Below, in pieces: positions 14,353 to 23,606 of a stretch of 32,424 bases of DNA (position 1 is the stretch's first letter; every line of letters begins with the position of its first letter). This stretch comes from an uncultured Phascolarctobacterium sp. (lineage in GTDB: Bacteria > Bacillota > Negativicutes > Acidaminococcales > Acidaminococcaceae). Under the pieces are notes generated by a model. It did no database searches. It had not been told where the DNA came from and saw only the letters and a program-made list of their open reading frames with translations. The stretch spans positions 1 to 32,424 of the forward strand of contig CALCHC010000036.1 in assembly GCA_937901335.1 (NCBI GenBank), given 5' to 3'. Position numbers and translations under genes: made by a program.

Positions 14353-15624
14353 ATGACCGTTAAAATAAAAAAAGTTCTGGCGATGGTTTGCTTGCTGCTG
14401 TGTGGAACAAGTACTGCTTTTGCAGAAAGAGTTTCTTTAGCAGAACTGGAGCTGGAACAAAATGGAGCGCCTGTAAAATTTGAACTTGTTGGCGAAAAAT
14501 TAAATGGCGGTTACGCCAATGATTTGCTTTTGCTGATGAAGAATGCTGATAAGAAAATACTCACTGCCTACAAGCCTCCTGTAGATGGCGGATATAATTG
14601 CTTGCTTGAAGCTGTGCAAGTTCAAGAGGACGATAAAAATGTTTTGCTTTCCATTGGCAGAGGTAACTGGCGAGCTGGCAGGGACTTTTTGCTTTTGGAT
14701 TTTAAAGAACCTAAAAATGTACGCGAAGTTTTTGCTGATACCGATAATTTTGGCGTGGTTAAGAATGTTGTGTGGGATGGCGATGCCATAAAAGTTACAA
14801 TGGCAGATGGCAAGACTCACGATGTAGAAATTGACCAAGATATGTTGGAGCAAATCAATAAGCGCGGTAAAGAACCTGCTTACAATGGTTTGACTTCTCT
14901 TGTGGCTCACGATTTTGACGGTGATGGCAAGGATGAACTGCTTTCCACACAAAGCATTGTAGCTGATAAAAAAGTTCTTGCGGATGTAGGTGCTATGTGG
15001 CGTTTGCAAGAAGTTGATGGAAAGAAAGAATGGAAGACCGGCAAATATACCATTATGCTGGCAAGCAGTGGTAAGAACAATACCATTAACGATGGTGTAG
15101 ATGCAGAAGATTATTGCGTTTTGCCTCGTAAGTTGGTGCTTCCTGGTGGCGAAGCTACTTATCCCGTAGTTGCTTATAAAAACAATCCTGCTCTCCAAAA
15201 TGAAGTGAATGCTTTATTAATGGAAGAAACTAAACCGCTTTTAGAAAAGTTCTATCACGGTGAAGCAGATGTTGCTTTTAATGTAGCAGTTACAAGTCCC
15301 TATCTTTTAAGTTTGCAACTGATTAGTGGCAAAAGCAGTTTTGTTCATCATAATGTGCATCTTGATGTGGAAACTGGCAAGCTTATCAAAATTGAAGATA
15401 TCCTCGATACGAAGCAAAAGGATTTATTTAAACTGCTGAACCTTTTGAACAACAATAAGAGCATTGATTTTACCAAAGGCTTACCCAAGGAATGGTATAT
15501 AAAGGAAGATAAACTTTTCTTTTTGGAAATCGTCTCCGGAAAAGAAGAAGTTGCAGGTTTTGCTTTAGGTAATCTTCATAAATTTATTAAGCAACAAAAA
15601 TGGATTGGCAAGAATTCTGACTGA
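14353..15624 (+). CDS. Secreted protein with calcium-binding-like motif and DUF3298/RsiV-like C-terminus
   Basis: 423 residues from MTVKIKKVLAMVCLLLCG; the ATG at 14353 is chosen because AAGGAG precedes it and it gives a clean Sec signal peptide ending STAFA. The middle holds AHDFDGDGKDELL (about residues 191-203), a DxDxDG loop as in FG-GAP/VCBS or EF-hand-like calcium sites. The C-terminal part (ALQNEVNALLMEETKPLLEKF, then LDVETGKLIKIEDILD and LPKEWYIKEDKLFFLEI) resembles DUF3298/PdaC-SigV domains seen in RsiV. It is probably periplasmic. It lies before the RND genes but is separated by terminator-like structures. Exact function is unknown. Confidence 0.75.
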   Translation: MTVKIKKVLAMVCLLLCGTSTAFAERVSLAELELEQNGAPVKFELVGEKLNGGYANDLLLLMKNADKKILTAYKPPVDGGYNCLLEAVQVQEDDKNVLLSIGRGNWRAGRDFLLLDFKEPKNVREVFADTDNFGVVKNVVWDGDAIKVTMADGKTHDVEIDQDMLEQINKRGKEPAYNGLTSLVAHDFDGDGKDELLSTQSIVADKKVLADVGAMWRLQEVDGKKEWKTGKYTIMLASSGKNNTINDGVDAEDYCVLPRKLVLPGGEATYPVVAYKNNPALQNEVNALLMEETKPLLEKFYHGEADVAFNVAVTSPYLLSLQLISGKSSFVHHNVHLDVETGKLIKIEDILDTKQKDLFKLLNLLNNNKSIDFTKGLPKEWYIKEDKLFFLEIVSGKEEVAGFALGNLHKFIKQQKWIGKNSD

Positions 15625-15632
15625 CCAGTCAG
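15617..15632. promoter_or_regulatory. 7-2-7 perfect dyad, TetR-type operator candidate
   Basis: CTGACTG-AC-CAGTCAG, within a wider GAATT...AATTC dyad (15612-15640), overlapping the stop codon of the secreted protein gene and about 70 bases upstream of the RND promoter. Dyads of this kind are typical TetR-family operators near efflux genes; no regulator gene is in the window. It could equally be only a terminator-like hairpin, though no T-run follows. Confidence 0.4.
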
Positions 15633-15652
15633 CAGAATTCAAAAACGGGAGA

Positions 15653-15709
15653 AAAAGCAAGTTTTACAAAGCAAAATGCCTTTAATCAAACGAGAAGACG
15701 CTTGCTTTT
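15653..15709 (+). terminator. Possible long-loop terminator after the secreted protein gene
   Basis: AAAAGCAAG (15653-15661) pairs with CTTGCTTTT (15701-15709) across a loop of 39 bases, followed by TAAAAATTTG. The 3' arm overlaps the -35 of the RND promoter. The long loop makes it weak. Confidence 0.35.
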
Positions 15710-15730
15710 AAAAATTTGCTCATTTATAAT
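15702..15730 (+). promoter_or_regulatory. Promoter of the RND operon
   Basis: TTGCTT, 17 bases, perfect TATAAT; the transcript would have a leader of about 65 bases before the adaptor gene. Confidence 0.5.
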
Positions 15731-15802
15731 GGTATTATTCTAAAATTGGCTTACTATCTCCGTTTTGGGGATTTAGTCTGTATATGCGAAGGAGGATTTT
15801 AT

Positions 15803-16963
15803 ATGTTTAGTTTTATCCGCTCTCGCCATGCTAAAAAAGCTTTAGCGGCGGCTATGGCGGTAACTATGGTTATGGCTGTTACAGGTTGTGCAAAAAAACA
15901 GCAACAAGCTGCACCTCAAGCTACCTTAGTTAAAACCATGAAGGTTATTACTCGTACTACCCCCATTGTGTACGATTATACTGGTTTCGTAGAAGCTACC
16001 CAAGAAATGAATTTGGCTCCCCAAGTTACCGGTCAAATTATTGCTAAAAATTTCAAAGGTGGCGACACAGTACAAGCTGGTCAAGTTCTGTATGAAATTG
16101 ACCCCCGTACTTACAGAGCAAACCTTTTGAGTGCAGAAGGTAATTTGGCAAGCGCTCGTGCTGCTTTGGCTAACGCTGAAATGGACGCAGAACGCTATAC
16201 CAAACTTTACGAACAAAATGCTGTTTCTAAACAAATGTTGGATAACGCAGTAACTGCTCGTGACCAAGCTCGTGCTTCCGTAACTGCTTTGGAAGGCTTG
16301 CTTTTGAACGCGCAAATTAATATGGAAGAAACCAAAGTAACTGCACCTTTTACCGGTCGTACTGATACTTCTTCTGTAGAAGTTGGTAACTATGTTGAAG
16401 CAGGTAAAACTACTTTGACTAAAATTTCCAACACTGACCCTGTATTTGTTAAATTCAGCATTTCTGAACCTGAATATTTGACTTTGGCAGCTGCTAATAC
16501 TGGTGGCGGTGCTGCTCTTGACAATTTGACTGCAGTTTTGGCAAATGGCGAAACTTATGATGTAAAAGGTCAAGTAACCGAAGTTAACCGTGGTATTAGC
16601 GATAACACCGGTACTTTGACTATCAAAGCTACTTTCCAAAACCCCAACAAAAAATTGTTGCCCGGTATGTTTGCTCACATTCAAGCTACTGGCGGTGTGC
16701 GTGACAATGCACTTTTGATTCCCCAACGTTCCGTAGCAGAATTGATGTATAAAAAATTCGTTTACATCGTTGGCAATGATAACAAAGTTACCATGAAAGA
16801 AATCAAACTTGGTCAAACCGTTGGTCGTCTTGTTATGGTTAACAGTGGCTTGACCGGTGAAGAAACTTTGGTTGTTGAAGGCGTTGGCAAAATGCGTCAA
16901 GGCGCTTTGGTTGCTCCTCAACCTATGACCGAAGCTGATTTGAACACTGAAGCAACTAAATAA
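15803..16963 (+). CDS. RND efflux adaptor (membrane fusion protein, AcrA/MexA family)
   Basis: 386 residues, a periplasmic adaptor linking an RND pump to an outer membrane channel. The ATG at 15803 has GGAGGA upstream; a longer open frame from 15716 has no such site. The signal peptide ends in the lipobox VTGC, so it is a lipoprotein like AcrA. In order: lipoyl half-domain (QVTGQIIAKNFKGGDTVQAGQVLYEIDP), alpha-hairpin (SAEGNLASARAALANAE to LEGLLLNAQINMEET), second lipoyl half (TKVTAPFTGRTD), beta-barrel and membrane-proximal domains. It is 14 bases upstream of the pump gene, in one operon. Substrates are unknown. Confidence 0.95.
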   Translation: MFSFIRSRHAKKALAAAMAVTMVMAVTGCAKKQQQAAPQATLVKTMKVITRTTPIVYDYTGFVEATQEMNLAPQVTGQIIAKNFKGGDTVQAGQVLYEIDPRTYRANLLSAEGNLASARAALANAEMDAERYTKLYEQNAVSKQMLDNAVTARDQARASVTALEGLLLNAQINMEETKVTAPFTGRTDTSSVEVGNYVEAGKTTLTKISNTDPVFVKFSISEPEYLTLAAANTGGGAALDNLTAVLANGETYDVKGQVTEVNRGISDNTGTLTIKATFQNPNKKLLPGMFAHIQATGGVRDNALLIPQRSVAELMYKKFVYIVGNDNKVTMKEIKLGQTVGRLVMVNSGLTGEETLVVEGVGKMRQGALVAPQPMTEADLNTEATK

Positions 16964-16977
16964 GGAGGTAAGCTTTA

Positions 16978-19900
16978 ATGGCACGCTTTTTTATAGACCG
17001 TCCGGTCTTCGCTATCGTGCTGGCAATCCTGATTACGCTGCTTGGCGCATTGGCAGGTTTTAGCTTACCTATCGCACAATATCCTGATATTACTAAGCCG
17101 CGTATTACAGTATCTACAACCTATGTAGGCGCTAGTGCTGATACCGTAGAAGAATCCGTTGCTCAATCTATCGAGCAAAAAGTAAGTGGCGTTGAAAACA
17201 TGTTGGATATGAGCTCCATTAGTACTTCTAGTGGTCAATACGAACTTAACGTTCAATTCAACTTGGATAAAAACGCTGACATCGCTTCTGTAGAAGTACA
17301 AAACCGTGTATCCCAAGCAAGCAGCTCTATGCCTGCGGAAGTTATGGGTTACGGTGTAACTACTACTAAAGAAGCAGCAGAAACTATTATGTTCTTTGGC
17401 TTGGTTTCTCCTAACAGTACTTATGATGGTATGTTCCTGAGAACCTATGCCGACGCAAGCTTCATCGACGCAGTTAAACGTGTAAAAGGTGTATCCTCCG
17501 TTAAGGAATATGCTCCGGAATATGCAATGCGTATCTGGGTTGACCCTGAAAAAATGGCAACCTTAGGTGTTACTGTTGAAGATGTAGCGAATGCTATTAA
17601 AACTCAAAATATTCAAGCGGCAGTAGGCTCCATCGGTGATAGACCTACTGTAACCGTACAAGAAAAAGCTTATTCTGCAAGTGCACAAGGCCGTTTGAAA
17701 ACCATTGAAGAGTTTGGTAATGTTATCGTCCGTTCTGCAAATGGTGCAAATCTTAAATTAAGAGATATTGCTGAAATTAATGAAGGTCCTCGTAACGATA
17801 TGGTAAGCACTACCGTAAATGGTGGTGAAGCTGCCGTATTTGCAGTTTCCTTAACTTCTGACGCTAACGCAATTGAAACCGTTGGTAATATCAAGAAAGC
17901 TTTGGCTGACGCAGAAACTCGTTTCCCTGATGACATGAAACTGCTTGTTATCATGGATAAAACTCAATTCATCGTAGAATCTTTGGAAAAAGTAGCACAT
18001 ACCTTCTTCGAAGCGTTAGTGCTGGTTATTTTCGTAGTATTTATTTTCTTAGGCAACTGGCGCGCAACCTTGATTCCGTTGTTGGCAGTTCCTGTATCCT
18101 TGGTTGGTACCTTTGCTTCCTTCGTACTCCTTGGCTTTACCATTAACACCTTGACTGCGTTTGCTATGATTCTGGCAATCGGTCTGGTAGTTGACGATGC
18201 TATCGTAGTAGTAGAAGCGGTAGAATATCATATTCAAGAAAATGGTATGAATCCGAAAGAAGCAACTTATCGTGCGATGAGCGAAGTATCTGGCCCTGTA
18301 GTAGCGATTGCATTCGTACTGGCAGCGGTATTCGTTCCCACTGCGTTTACCGGCGGTATCGTAGGCGAATTGTACAAACAATTTGCGATTACCGTTTCCG
18401 TATCCATGTTGCTTTCTGCAGTAGTTGCATTGTCCTTGACTCCTGCTCTTTGCGCATTGCTTTTGAAAAAGCATGACGAAGAACACGAAGTTAAAGGTCC
18501 CATCGGTAAAGTTATTCATAGCTTTAACGAATGGTTCGAAAGAATGCTTGGTAAATACGTTAAAAACGTTGAACTGTGCATTCGCAGAGCAAAACTTATG
18601 CTTTGTGGTTTGTTAGTATTGGTAGTATGCATTGGCGCTTTGGTTAAAGTGATTCCGAGCAGCTTCGTACCTAGTGAAGACCAAGGTATGTCTGTAATTT
18701 CCGTAAGTTTGCCGGAAAATGCATCTTCTAACCGTACTATTCAAGTAATGGATCAATTGTCCGAAAAAATGTCTCAAATGCCTGGCGTACAAAACGTATT
18801 ACGCGTAGCAGGTGTAGATATTCTTTCTAGAGCTAACAAATCTAATGCTGGCTTAATGCTTGTTGCGATGAAAGACTTTAAAGATCGTGACAACACCATT
18901 CAAGAACTCATTCCGCAAATTTGGGGCTTGGGTGCGCAAGTACCTGACGCTAACGTAATGGCGTTCCAACCTGCTCCTCTGCCTGGTGCATCTGATACCG
19001 GTACTTTGGGTATGTACCTGATGAACCTTGGCGGTGAAGATGTAATCACCATGGGTGAACGTGCAAATGCTTTCTTGGCAGCTGCTCGTCAACGCCCTGA
19101 AATTGGTATGATTTATACCACCTTAAACACCAGTACTCCTACTTTGCAATTTGAAGTGGACCGTGAAAAAGCTGAATCCCTCCACGTTCCTGTTGCTAGC
19201 GTATTCAGTACCTTGCAAGCATTCTTGGGCGGTTACGAAGTTAACGACATCAACAACTTTGGCCGTACCTGGAAAGTTGTTATGCAAGCTGATGAAGATT
19301 ACCGTACTGGCGTAGAAGATATGCGTTACTTCTATGTACGTAGCACTGATGGTAATTTGATTCCGTTGAATACCTTAGTACAATCTAAAGAAAAACATAC
19401 TTCTTTGGTTATGACTCGTTTCAATGGCGCTCGCGCAATTAAGATTTCCGGTGACCCGGGTGCAGGCTATTCTACTGGTGAAGCTATGAAAGCTTTGGAA
19501 GAATGTGCAAAACAAACTCTTCCCCTCAGCTACACTCTTGAATGGGTAGACCAAAGCCGCGACGAAATCGAAGCAGGCGATAGCTCCACTAAAATCTTTA
19601 TCATTTCTTTGATCTTCGTATTCTTGTGCTTGGCAGCATTGTACGAAAGCTGGACCATTCCTCTGGCAGTATTGCTGTCCGTACCTTGCGCAGTATTTGG
19701 TTGCTTCCTGTCTCAATTTTTGCGTGGTCAAAACAATGACGTTTACATGCAAATTGGTTTGATTACTCTTGTTGGTTTGGCAGCGAAAAATGCAATTCTG
19801 ATTGTAGAATTTGCGAAGATGAACATGGAAAACGGTATGCCTGTAGTACAAGCTGCTGTTGAAGCTGCTAAAGTACGTTTGCGTCCGATTCTTATGACTT

Positions 19901-20091
19901 CCTTTGCGTTTATCTTAGGTTGCGTGCCTCTGGCAATTGCAACTGGTCCGGGCGCAGGTGGTCGTGTATCCATGGGTAACGCCGTAGTTGGCGGTATGAC
20001 CATTGCAACCTTGTTCGGTATATTCTTGATTCCGGTACTTTTCGTTGTAGTAGAACGTTTCTTCAGCAAGAAGAAACATACTGAAGCTTAA
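16978..20091 (+). CDS. RND multidrug efflux pump (AcrB/MexB family, HAE1)
   Basis: 1037 residues, full length for the family, a trimeric proton-driven inner membrane exporter. It begins MARFFIDRPVFAIVLAI as most HAE1 pumps do. The proton-relay residues are present: Asp406-Asp407 in GLVVDDAIVVVE and Lys937 in LVGLAAKNAILIVE. Two large periplasmic loops follow TM1 and TM7, and two sets of six helices are visible. AAGGAGGT before the ATG is a perfect ribosome binding site. No outer membrane factor (TolC/OprM type) gene follows, so the channel must come from another locus. Codon bias matches the chromosome core, giving no sign of recent transfer. Confidence 0.96.
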   Translation: MARFFIDRPVFAIVLAILITLLGALAGFSLPIAQYPDITKPRITVSTTYVGASADTVEESVAQSIEQKVSGVENMLDMSSISTSSGQYELNVQFNLDKNADIASVEVQNRVSQASSSMPAEVMGYGVTTTKEAAETIMFFGLVSPNSTYDGMFLRTYADASFIDAVKRVKGVSSVKEYAPEYAMRIWVDPEKMATLGVTVEDVANAIKTQNIQAAVGSIGDRPTVTVQEKAYSASAQGRLKTIEEFGNVIVRSANGANLKLRDIAEINEGPRNDMVSTTVNGGEAAVFAVSLTSDANAIETVGNIKKALADAETRFPDDMKLLVIMDKTQFIVESLEKVAHTFFEALVLVIFVVFIFLGNWRATLIPLLAVPVSLVGTFASFVLLGFTINTLTAFAMILAIGLVVDDAIVVVEAVEYHIQENGMNPKEATYRAMSEVSGPVVAIAFVLAAVFVPTAFTGGIVGELYKQFAITVSVSMLLSAVVALSLTPALCALLLKKHDEEHEVKGPIGKVIHSFNEWFERMLGKYVKNVELCIRRAKLMLCGLLVLVVCIGALVKVIPSSFVPSEDQGMSVISVSLPENASSNRTIQVMDQLSEKMSQMPGVQNVLRVAGVDILSRANKSNAGLMLVAMKDFKDRDNTIQELIPQIWGLGAQVPDANVMAFQPAPLPGASDTGTLGMYLMNLGGEDVITMGERANAFLAAARQRPEIGMIYTTLNTSTPTLQFEVDREKAESLHVPVASVFSTLQAFLGGYEVNDINNFGRTWKVVMQADEDYRTGVEDMRYFYVRSTDGNLIPLNTLVQSKEKHTSLVMTRFNGARAIKISGDPGAGYSTGEAMKALEECAKQTLPLSYTLEWVDQSRDEIEAGDSSTKIFIISLIFVFLCLAALYESWTIPLAVLLSVPCAVFGCFLSQFLRGQNNDVYMQIGLITLVGLAAKNAILIVEFAKMNMENGMPVVQAAVEAAKVRLRPILMTSFAFILGCVPLAIATGPGAGGRVSMGNAVVGGMTIATLFGIFLIPVLFVVVERFFSKKKHTEA

Positions 20092-20109
20092 GCTTCAATG
20101 ACAAAATAA

Positions 20110-20180
20110 AAAAAGCCCTGTACTTAGTTCCGTTCTTCAAACGCCTTCTTTCGATGGAACTATAGTGCAGGGCTTTTTAT
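20110..20180 (+). terminator. Terminator of the RND operon
   Basis: A near-continuous 22-bp stem (20110-20131 with 20156-20178, one bulge and one G-U) with an unusually large 24-base loop; the 3' arm itself ends in TTTTT and is followed by ATTTAT. Confidence 0.85.
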
Positions 20181-20219
20181 TTATCTAGAGAATTTTAGAA
20201 AAAGCCATAGATTTTGTTG

Positions 20220-20225
20220 TATAAT
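20220..20225 (+). promoter_or_regulatory. Likely -10 of the SbmA/YddA-like gene
   Basis: A perfect TATAAT 30 bases before the start codon. I do not see a good -35 at the usual distance. Confidence 0.4.
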
Positions 20226-20254
20226 GTAAGCATCAACTTTTCTAAGGAGCGTTT

Positions 20255-21979
20255 ATGCAAAACTTTACTTTATCCAAACAATTCTTTCGCGATGTCTGGT
20301 ATTTGACGAAAAGTTACTGGCAGTCGGAAGAAAAGAAAAAAGCTTTCTTTTTACTGGCGTGCATTGTAGGCTTAACTCTTGCCATTGTATATATGTTGGT
20401 GCTTTTAAACCGTTGGAACAATAGTTTTTACAGTGCACTGCAAAATTACCAAACGGAAAAGATTTTTGACGAGCTTTTCCATTTTACCTACTTAGCGTTT
20501 ACGTACATTGTTTTGGCGGTATATTCCTACTATCTGCAACAAGTGCTAATTTTAAATTGGCGTCGTTGGTTAACAGAACGCTTTATTGAGATTTGGCTCA
20601 AAAACAAAACTTACTACAACTTACAAATGTTTGGTAAGGATACAGATAACCCTGACCAACGTATCAGTGAAGACGTACGCCTTTTTGTAGAAATGACTTT
20701 AAGCTTTGCCATTGGTTTGTTAAAGGCAGTAACTACTTTGGCATCCTTCGTTGTAATCTTGTACGAGCTTTCCGGTTCTTTGAAGTTCAATCTTTTTGGA
20801 CAAGAGTGGGAAATTAGTGGCTATCTTTTCTGGGCAGCTTTCTTCTATTCCATCTTGGGTACTTGGGTAACTCACCTTGTTGGTCGCAAACTGGTGAAGC
20901 TTAACTTCATCCAACAACGCTACGAAGCAGATTTTCGCTTTTCTATGATTCGCTTGCGTGAAAGCAGCGAAAGCGTTGCCTTCTATCGAGGTGAAGGGCA
21001 GGAAAGCAAAGTGTTCAAGGAACGATTTACTTTGCTCTTAGATAATTTCTGGAAGATTGTTAATAAACAAAAGCAACTTGTGTGGCTTAATTCCGGTTAC
21101 TCCCAAATTGCAATCATTTTCCCCTTTGTGGCGGCGATGAACCGTTATTTGGCAAAAGAGTTTACTCTTGGTGGTTTGATGCAAGTTGCCAGTGCCTTTG
21201 GTCGCGTGCAAGATAGCTTGTCCTATTTTGTAGATACATATTCTAGCTTGGCGACTTGGCAATCTGTAGTAATGCGTTTGACTTACTTTGGCAGACATAT
21301 GCAAGAAGTTTCTGCGGAGGCTGAACGTTTCCATTTGGAACGTTTTGTGGCGGCGGAAGAGGTGCGTGCTGATAATATGCAGGTTAATCTGCCCGACGGT
21401 ACGCCTTTGTTGCAAAATATTAACTTTACTCTCCAACCGGGTAGTAACGTTTTGATTAAAGGTGTTAGTGGTAGTGGTAAGAGTACCTTGCTTCGTGCCA
21501 TTGCTGGGATTTGGCCTTTTGTAGAAGGCAAAATCGTTTTGCCGGAACAAGAAAAGCTGATGTTTATTCCTCAAAAGCCTTACTTGCCTTTAGGTAGTTT
21601 GCGAGAAGCGCTCCTTTATCCGGGCAATAAACCTGTAAATGATGAAGTGCTTGTCAATTTGATGGAAGAATGTCAAATTGGCTATCTTAAAGATAAATTA
21701 GACATCGTAGCTGATTGGAGCCATGTACTTTCTGTTGGTGAGCAACAACGCTTGGCTTATGTGCGTGCTCATATTCAAGAACCTGTATGGTTGTTCTTGG
21801 ACGAAGCTACCAGCGCGCTGGACGAAGAAACTGAAGCGAAGATGTACAGCTTAATTGGTGAACGCTTGGCTAACACTACCATCGTAAGTATTGGTCATAG
21901 AAGCACTTTGAACAAATATCATAAGCTTGTTTTGCAACTGAATAAAGAAGCAAAAAGCGTTACTTTAATGAATTTATAA
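20255..21979 (+). CDS. SbmA/BacA-like ABC transporter (YddA type, fused permease and ATPase)
   Basis: 574 residues: an N-terminal membrane domain of the SbmA/BacA (ABC_membrane_2) class with helices near residues 29-53, 73-93, 150-172 and 190-210, including the typical LNWRRWLTERFIEIWL and NPDQRISEDVRLFVE segments, fused to an ATPase with Walker A GVSGSGKST (about 403-411), signature LSVGEQQR and Walker B WLFLDEATSALDEE. The class includes peptide, vitamin B12 and antibiotic transporters, and works as a homodimer in the inner membrane. CTAAGGAGC precedes the ATG. It is a single-gene unit ending in a bidirectional terminator. Direction and substrate cannot be read from the sequence. Confidence 0.92.
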   Translation: MQNFTLSKQFFRDVWYLTKSYWQSEEKKKAFFLLACIVGLTLAIVYMLVLLNRWNNSFYSALQNYQTEKIFDELFHFTYLAFTYIVLAVYSYYLQQVLILNWRRWLTERFIEIWLKNKTYYNLQMFGKDTDNPDQRISEDVRLFVEMTLSFAIGLLKAVTTLASFVVILYELSGSLKFNLFGQEWEISGYLFWAAFFYSILGTWVTHLVGRKLVKLNFIQQRYEADFRFSMIRLRESSESVAFYRGEGQESKVFKERFTLLLDNFWKIVNKQKQLVWLNSGYSQIAIIFPFVAAMNRYLAKEFTLGGLMQVASAFGRVQDSLSYFVDTYSSLATWQSVVMRLTYFGRHMQEVSAEAERFHLERFVAAEEVRADNMQVNLPDGTPLLQNINFTLQPGSNVLIKGVSGSGKSTLLRAIAGIWPFVEGKIVLPEQEKLMFIPQKPYLPLGSLREALLYPGNKPVNDEVLVNLMEECQIGYLKDKLDIVADWSHVLSVGEQQRLAYVRAHIQEPVWLFLDEATSALDEETEAKMYSLIGERLANTTIVSIGHRSTLNKYHKLVLQLNKEAKSVTLMNL

Positions 21980-21985
21980 GATATA

Positions 21986-22028
21986 AAAAATAAGAGCTCA
22001 CTTTCAAAGTGAGCTCTTATTTTTATTT
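21986..22028. terminator. Bidirectional terminator between convergent genes
   Basis: An 18-bp perfect stem (21986-22003 with 22007-22024) with a 3-base loop and A/T-rich flanks on both sides, serving the ABC transporter gene (plus) and the NSS gene (minus). Confidence 0.92.
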
Positions 22029-22032
22029 TAAG

Positions 22033-23361
22033 TTAAATGCCACCGTAAATCAGACCAAGTACCATAATGATTACGGTCAGGGGAACGTACAGAAATTTAG
22101 CTGCAGAACCGAAGGTGTCGGAAAGTTTGCCGTGACCTTGTTCCAGTTCTTTACGAATTTCATCCCAGCCAAGAATGTAGTAAACGGAGATTGCACCGAG
22201 TACTGCACCAAAGGGAGTGATGATGATGGAAACGAAGTCCATCCACGCACCAACTTTAGGTTCAGCTTCGATAAATACGCCTACGCCCAAAGCTAAAGCA
22301 CAACTTACGAGAACTGCAACTTTACGGCTGATGTTAAAGTTCTTTTCCCAGCTTTCAGCAACAGCTTCCATCATATTGATGAGAGAAGTGATGCCTGCAA
22401 AGAGAACTGCTACGAAGAAAATAATTGCGAAGAATTGACCCATGGGCATTTGTTGGAAAACTTTAGGAAGCGCCAAGAATACCAAGCCAGGGCCACGGCC
22501 TGCACCAATGCCATAAGCAAATACTGCGGGCATAATTGCGAGGGCTGCAACCATTGCTGCACAAGTATCAAAGAAAGCAGTGCGCAAAGAAGCTTGAGGA
22601 ATATCTACATTTTTATCAAGGTAAGCACCGTAAACAATCATGCCACTGCCGGTGATGGACAGGGAGAAGAAGGCTTGACCCATTGCCATAATCCAAGTGT
22701 TAATGTTCATCAGTTTATCCCATTGAGGAATAAAGAGGAATTCGTAACCTGCACCGCTGCCGGGGAGGAAAGAAACCCAAACTGCCAAACCTACAAACAA
22801 GCAGAAGAAAATAGGCATCATGATTTTGTTAGCTTTTTCGATGCCGCCACCAATGCCCAAGAGAAGAATAAGGCAAGTGGAAGCAATGATGATGGTGTGC
22901 CAAACTACACTGCCAAATTCGCCAAGAGCTGCACCAAAGTAAGCACCGGGGTCAGCAGTCATAAGTTCACCGGTAAGGCAACCCCACAAAGTACGCAGTA
23001 CCCAACCAATGATGATTGCGTAACCAATGGCGATACCCAAACTGCCCATCAGGGGAATCCAACCTAAAGTGCGACCAAAACCTTCCATTTTGCGTTTGGC
23101 AAAACAGTAAGCGTAAGAACCTAAAGTACCTGTGCCTGCTCTACGACCGATAGCAAATTCTGCGGAAAGGCCAACCCAACCGAAAAGGCAGATGAAAAAT
23201 AAATAAGGCAGCAAAAATGCTGCCCCACCGTACTCACCAAGACGATAGGGGAACATCCAAATGTTACCAAGTCCAACGGCAGAGCCTACGCACGCGAGGA
23301 CAAAACCAATTGATGACTTAAAATTGTCGTTTTGCTGAGATGATTGTTTTTCGTTATTCAT
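22033..23361 (-). CDS. Neurotransmitter:sodium symporter (NSS) family transporter
   Basis: 442 residues, the length of the shorter bacterial NSS proteins with about eleven transmembrane helices. It couples sodium to uptake of an amino acid across the inner membrane. The TM1 signature GSAVGLGNIWMFPYRLGEYGGAAF is clear. The arginine found in LeuT at GNFWRFP is methionine here, with an arginine three residues later; this variant occurs in a known subgroup of bacterial NSS proteins, as far as I recall. Unwound TM6 region SLSITGSGMIVYGAYL is present. AAAGGAAG precedes the ATG. Substrate is unknown; it sits divergently next to the serine biosynthesis genes, which may be coincidence. Confidence 0.94.
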   Translation of the reverse strand: MNNEKQSSQQNDNFKSSIGFVLACVGSAVGLGNIWMFPYRLGEYGGAAFLLPYLFFICLFGWVGLSAEFAIGRRAGTGTLGSYAYCFAKRKMEGFGRTLGWIPLMGSLGIAIGYAIIIGWVLRTLWGCLTGELMTADPGAYFGAALGEFGSVVWHTIIIASTCLILLLGIGGGIEKANKIMMPIFFCLFVGLAVWVSFLPGSGAGYEFLFIPQWDKLMNINTWIMAMGQAFFSLSITGSGMIVYGAYLDKNVDIPQASLRTAFFDTCAAMVAALAIMPAVFAYGIGAGRGPGLVFLALPKVFQQMPMGQFFAIIFFVAVLFAGITSLINMMEAVAESWEKNFNISRKVAVLVSCALALGVGVFIEAEPKVGAWMDFVSIIITPFGAVLGAISVYYILGWDEIRKELEQGHGKLSDTFGSAAKFLYVPLTVIIMVLGLIYGGI

Positions 23362-23572
23362 TATTAAATTCTTCCTTTCTACTGCGATTCAAACATAAAT
23401 CGCCCTACATAAAATTAAAAATCAAATAGCTACTATGCTACCAAACTACAAGCAATAGCATATCAAAAACCTCAAAGGATTGCAAGAACTGTCAGATAAC
23501 TTTTTAAAATGTTACTTTTTAAACAGAAAAACTCTTTTTTAAAACTAATGGGCTTACTGTGAAAAAATTTTC
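23362..23572. other. Intergenic control region between NSS gene and serine T-box
   Basis: A/T-rich stretch between divergent units. I find no ORF and no clear promoter for the NSS gene; only short dyads such as TAGC-N6-GCTA are visible. The plus-strand promoter begins at its right edge. Confidence 0.6.
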
Positions 23573-23600
23573 TTGACGGAATTTTTTATAGTGCTATAAT
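23573..23600 (+). promoter_or_regulatory. Promoter of the serCA operon
   Basis: TTGACG, 16 bases, TATAAT: the best sigma-A promoter in the window. Confidence 0.85.
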
Positions 23601-23606
23601 CATCTC

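Noticed and set aside
15926..16984. Minus-strand open frame of 352 codons opposite the RND adaptor gene
   Set aside because: Same codon-bias artefact; the plus strand encodes a complete adaptor with lipobox and lipoyl domains.
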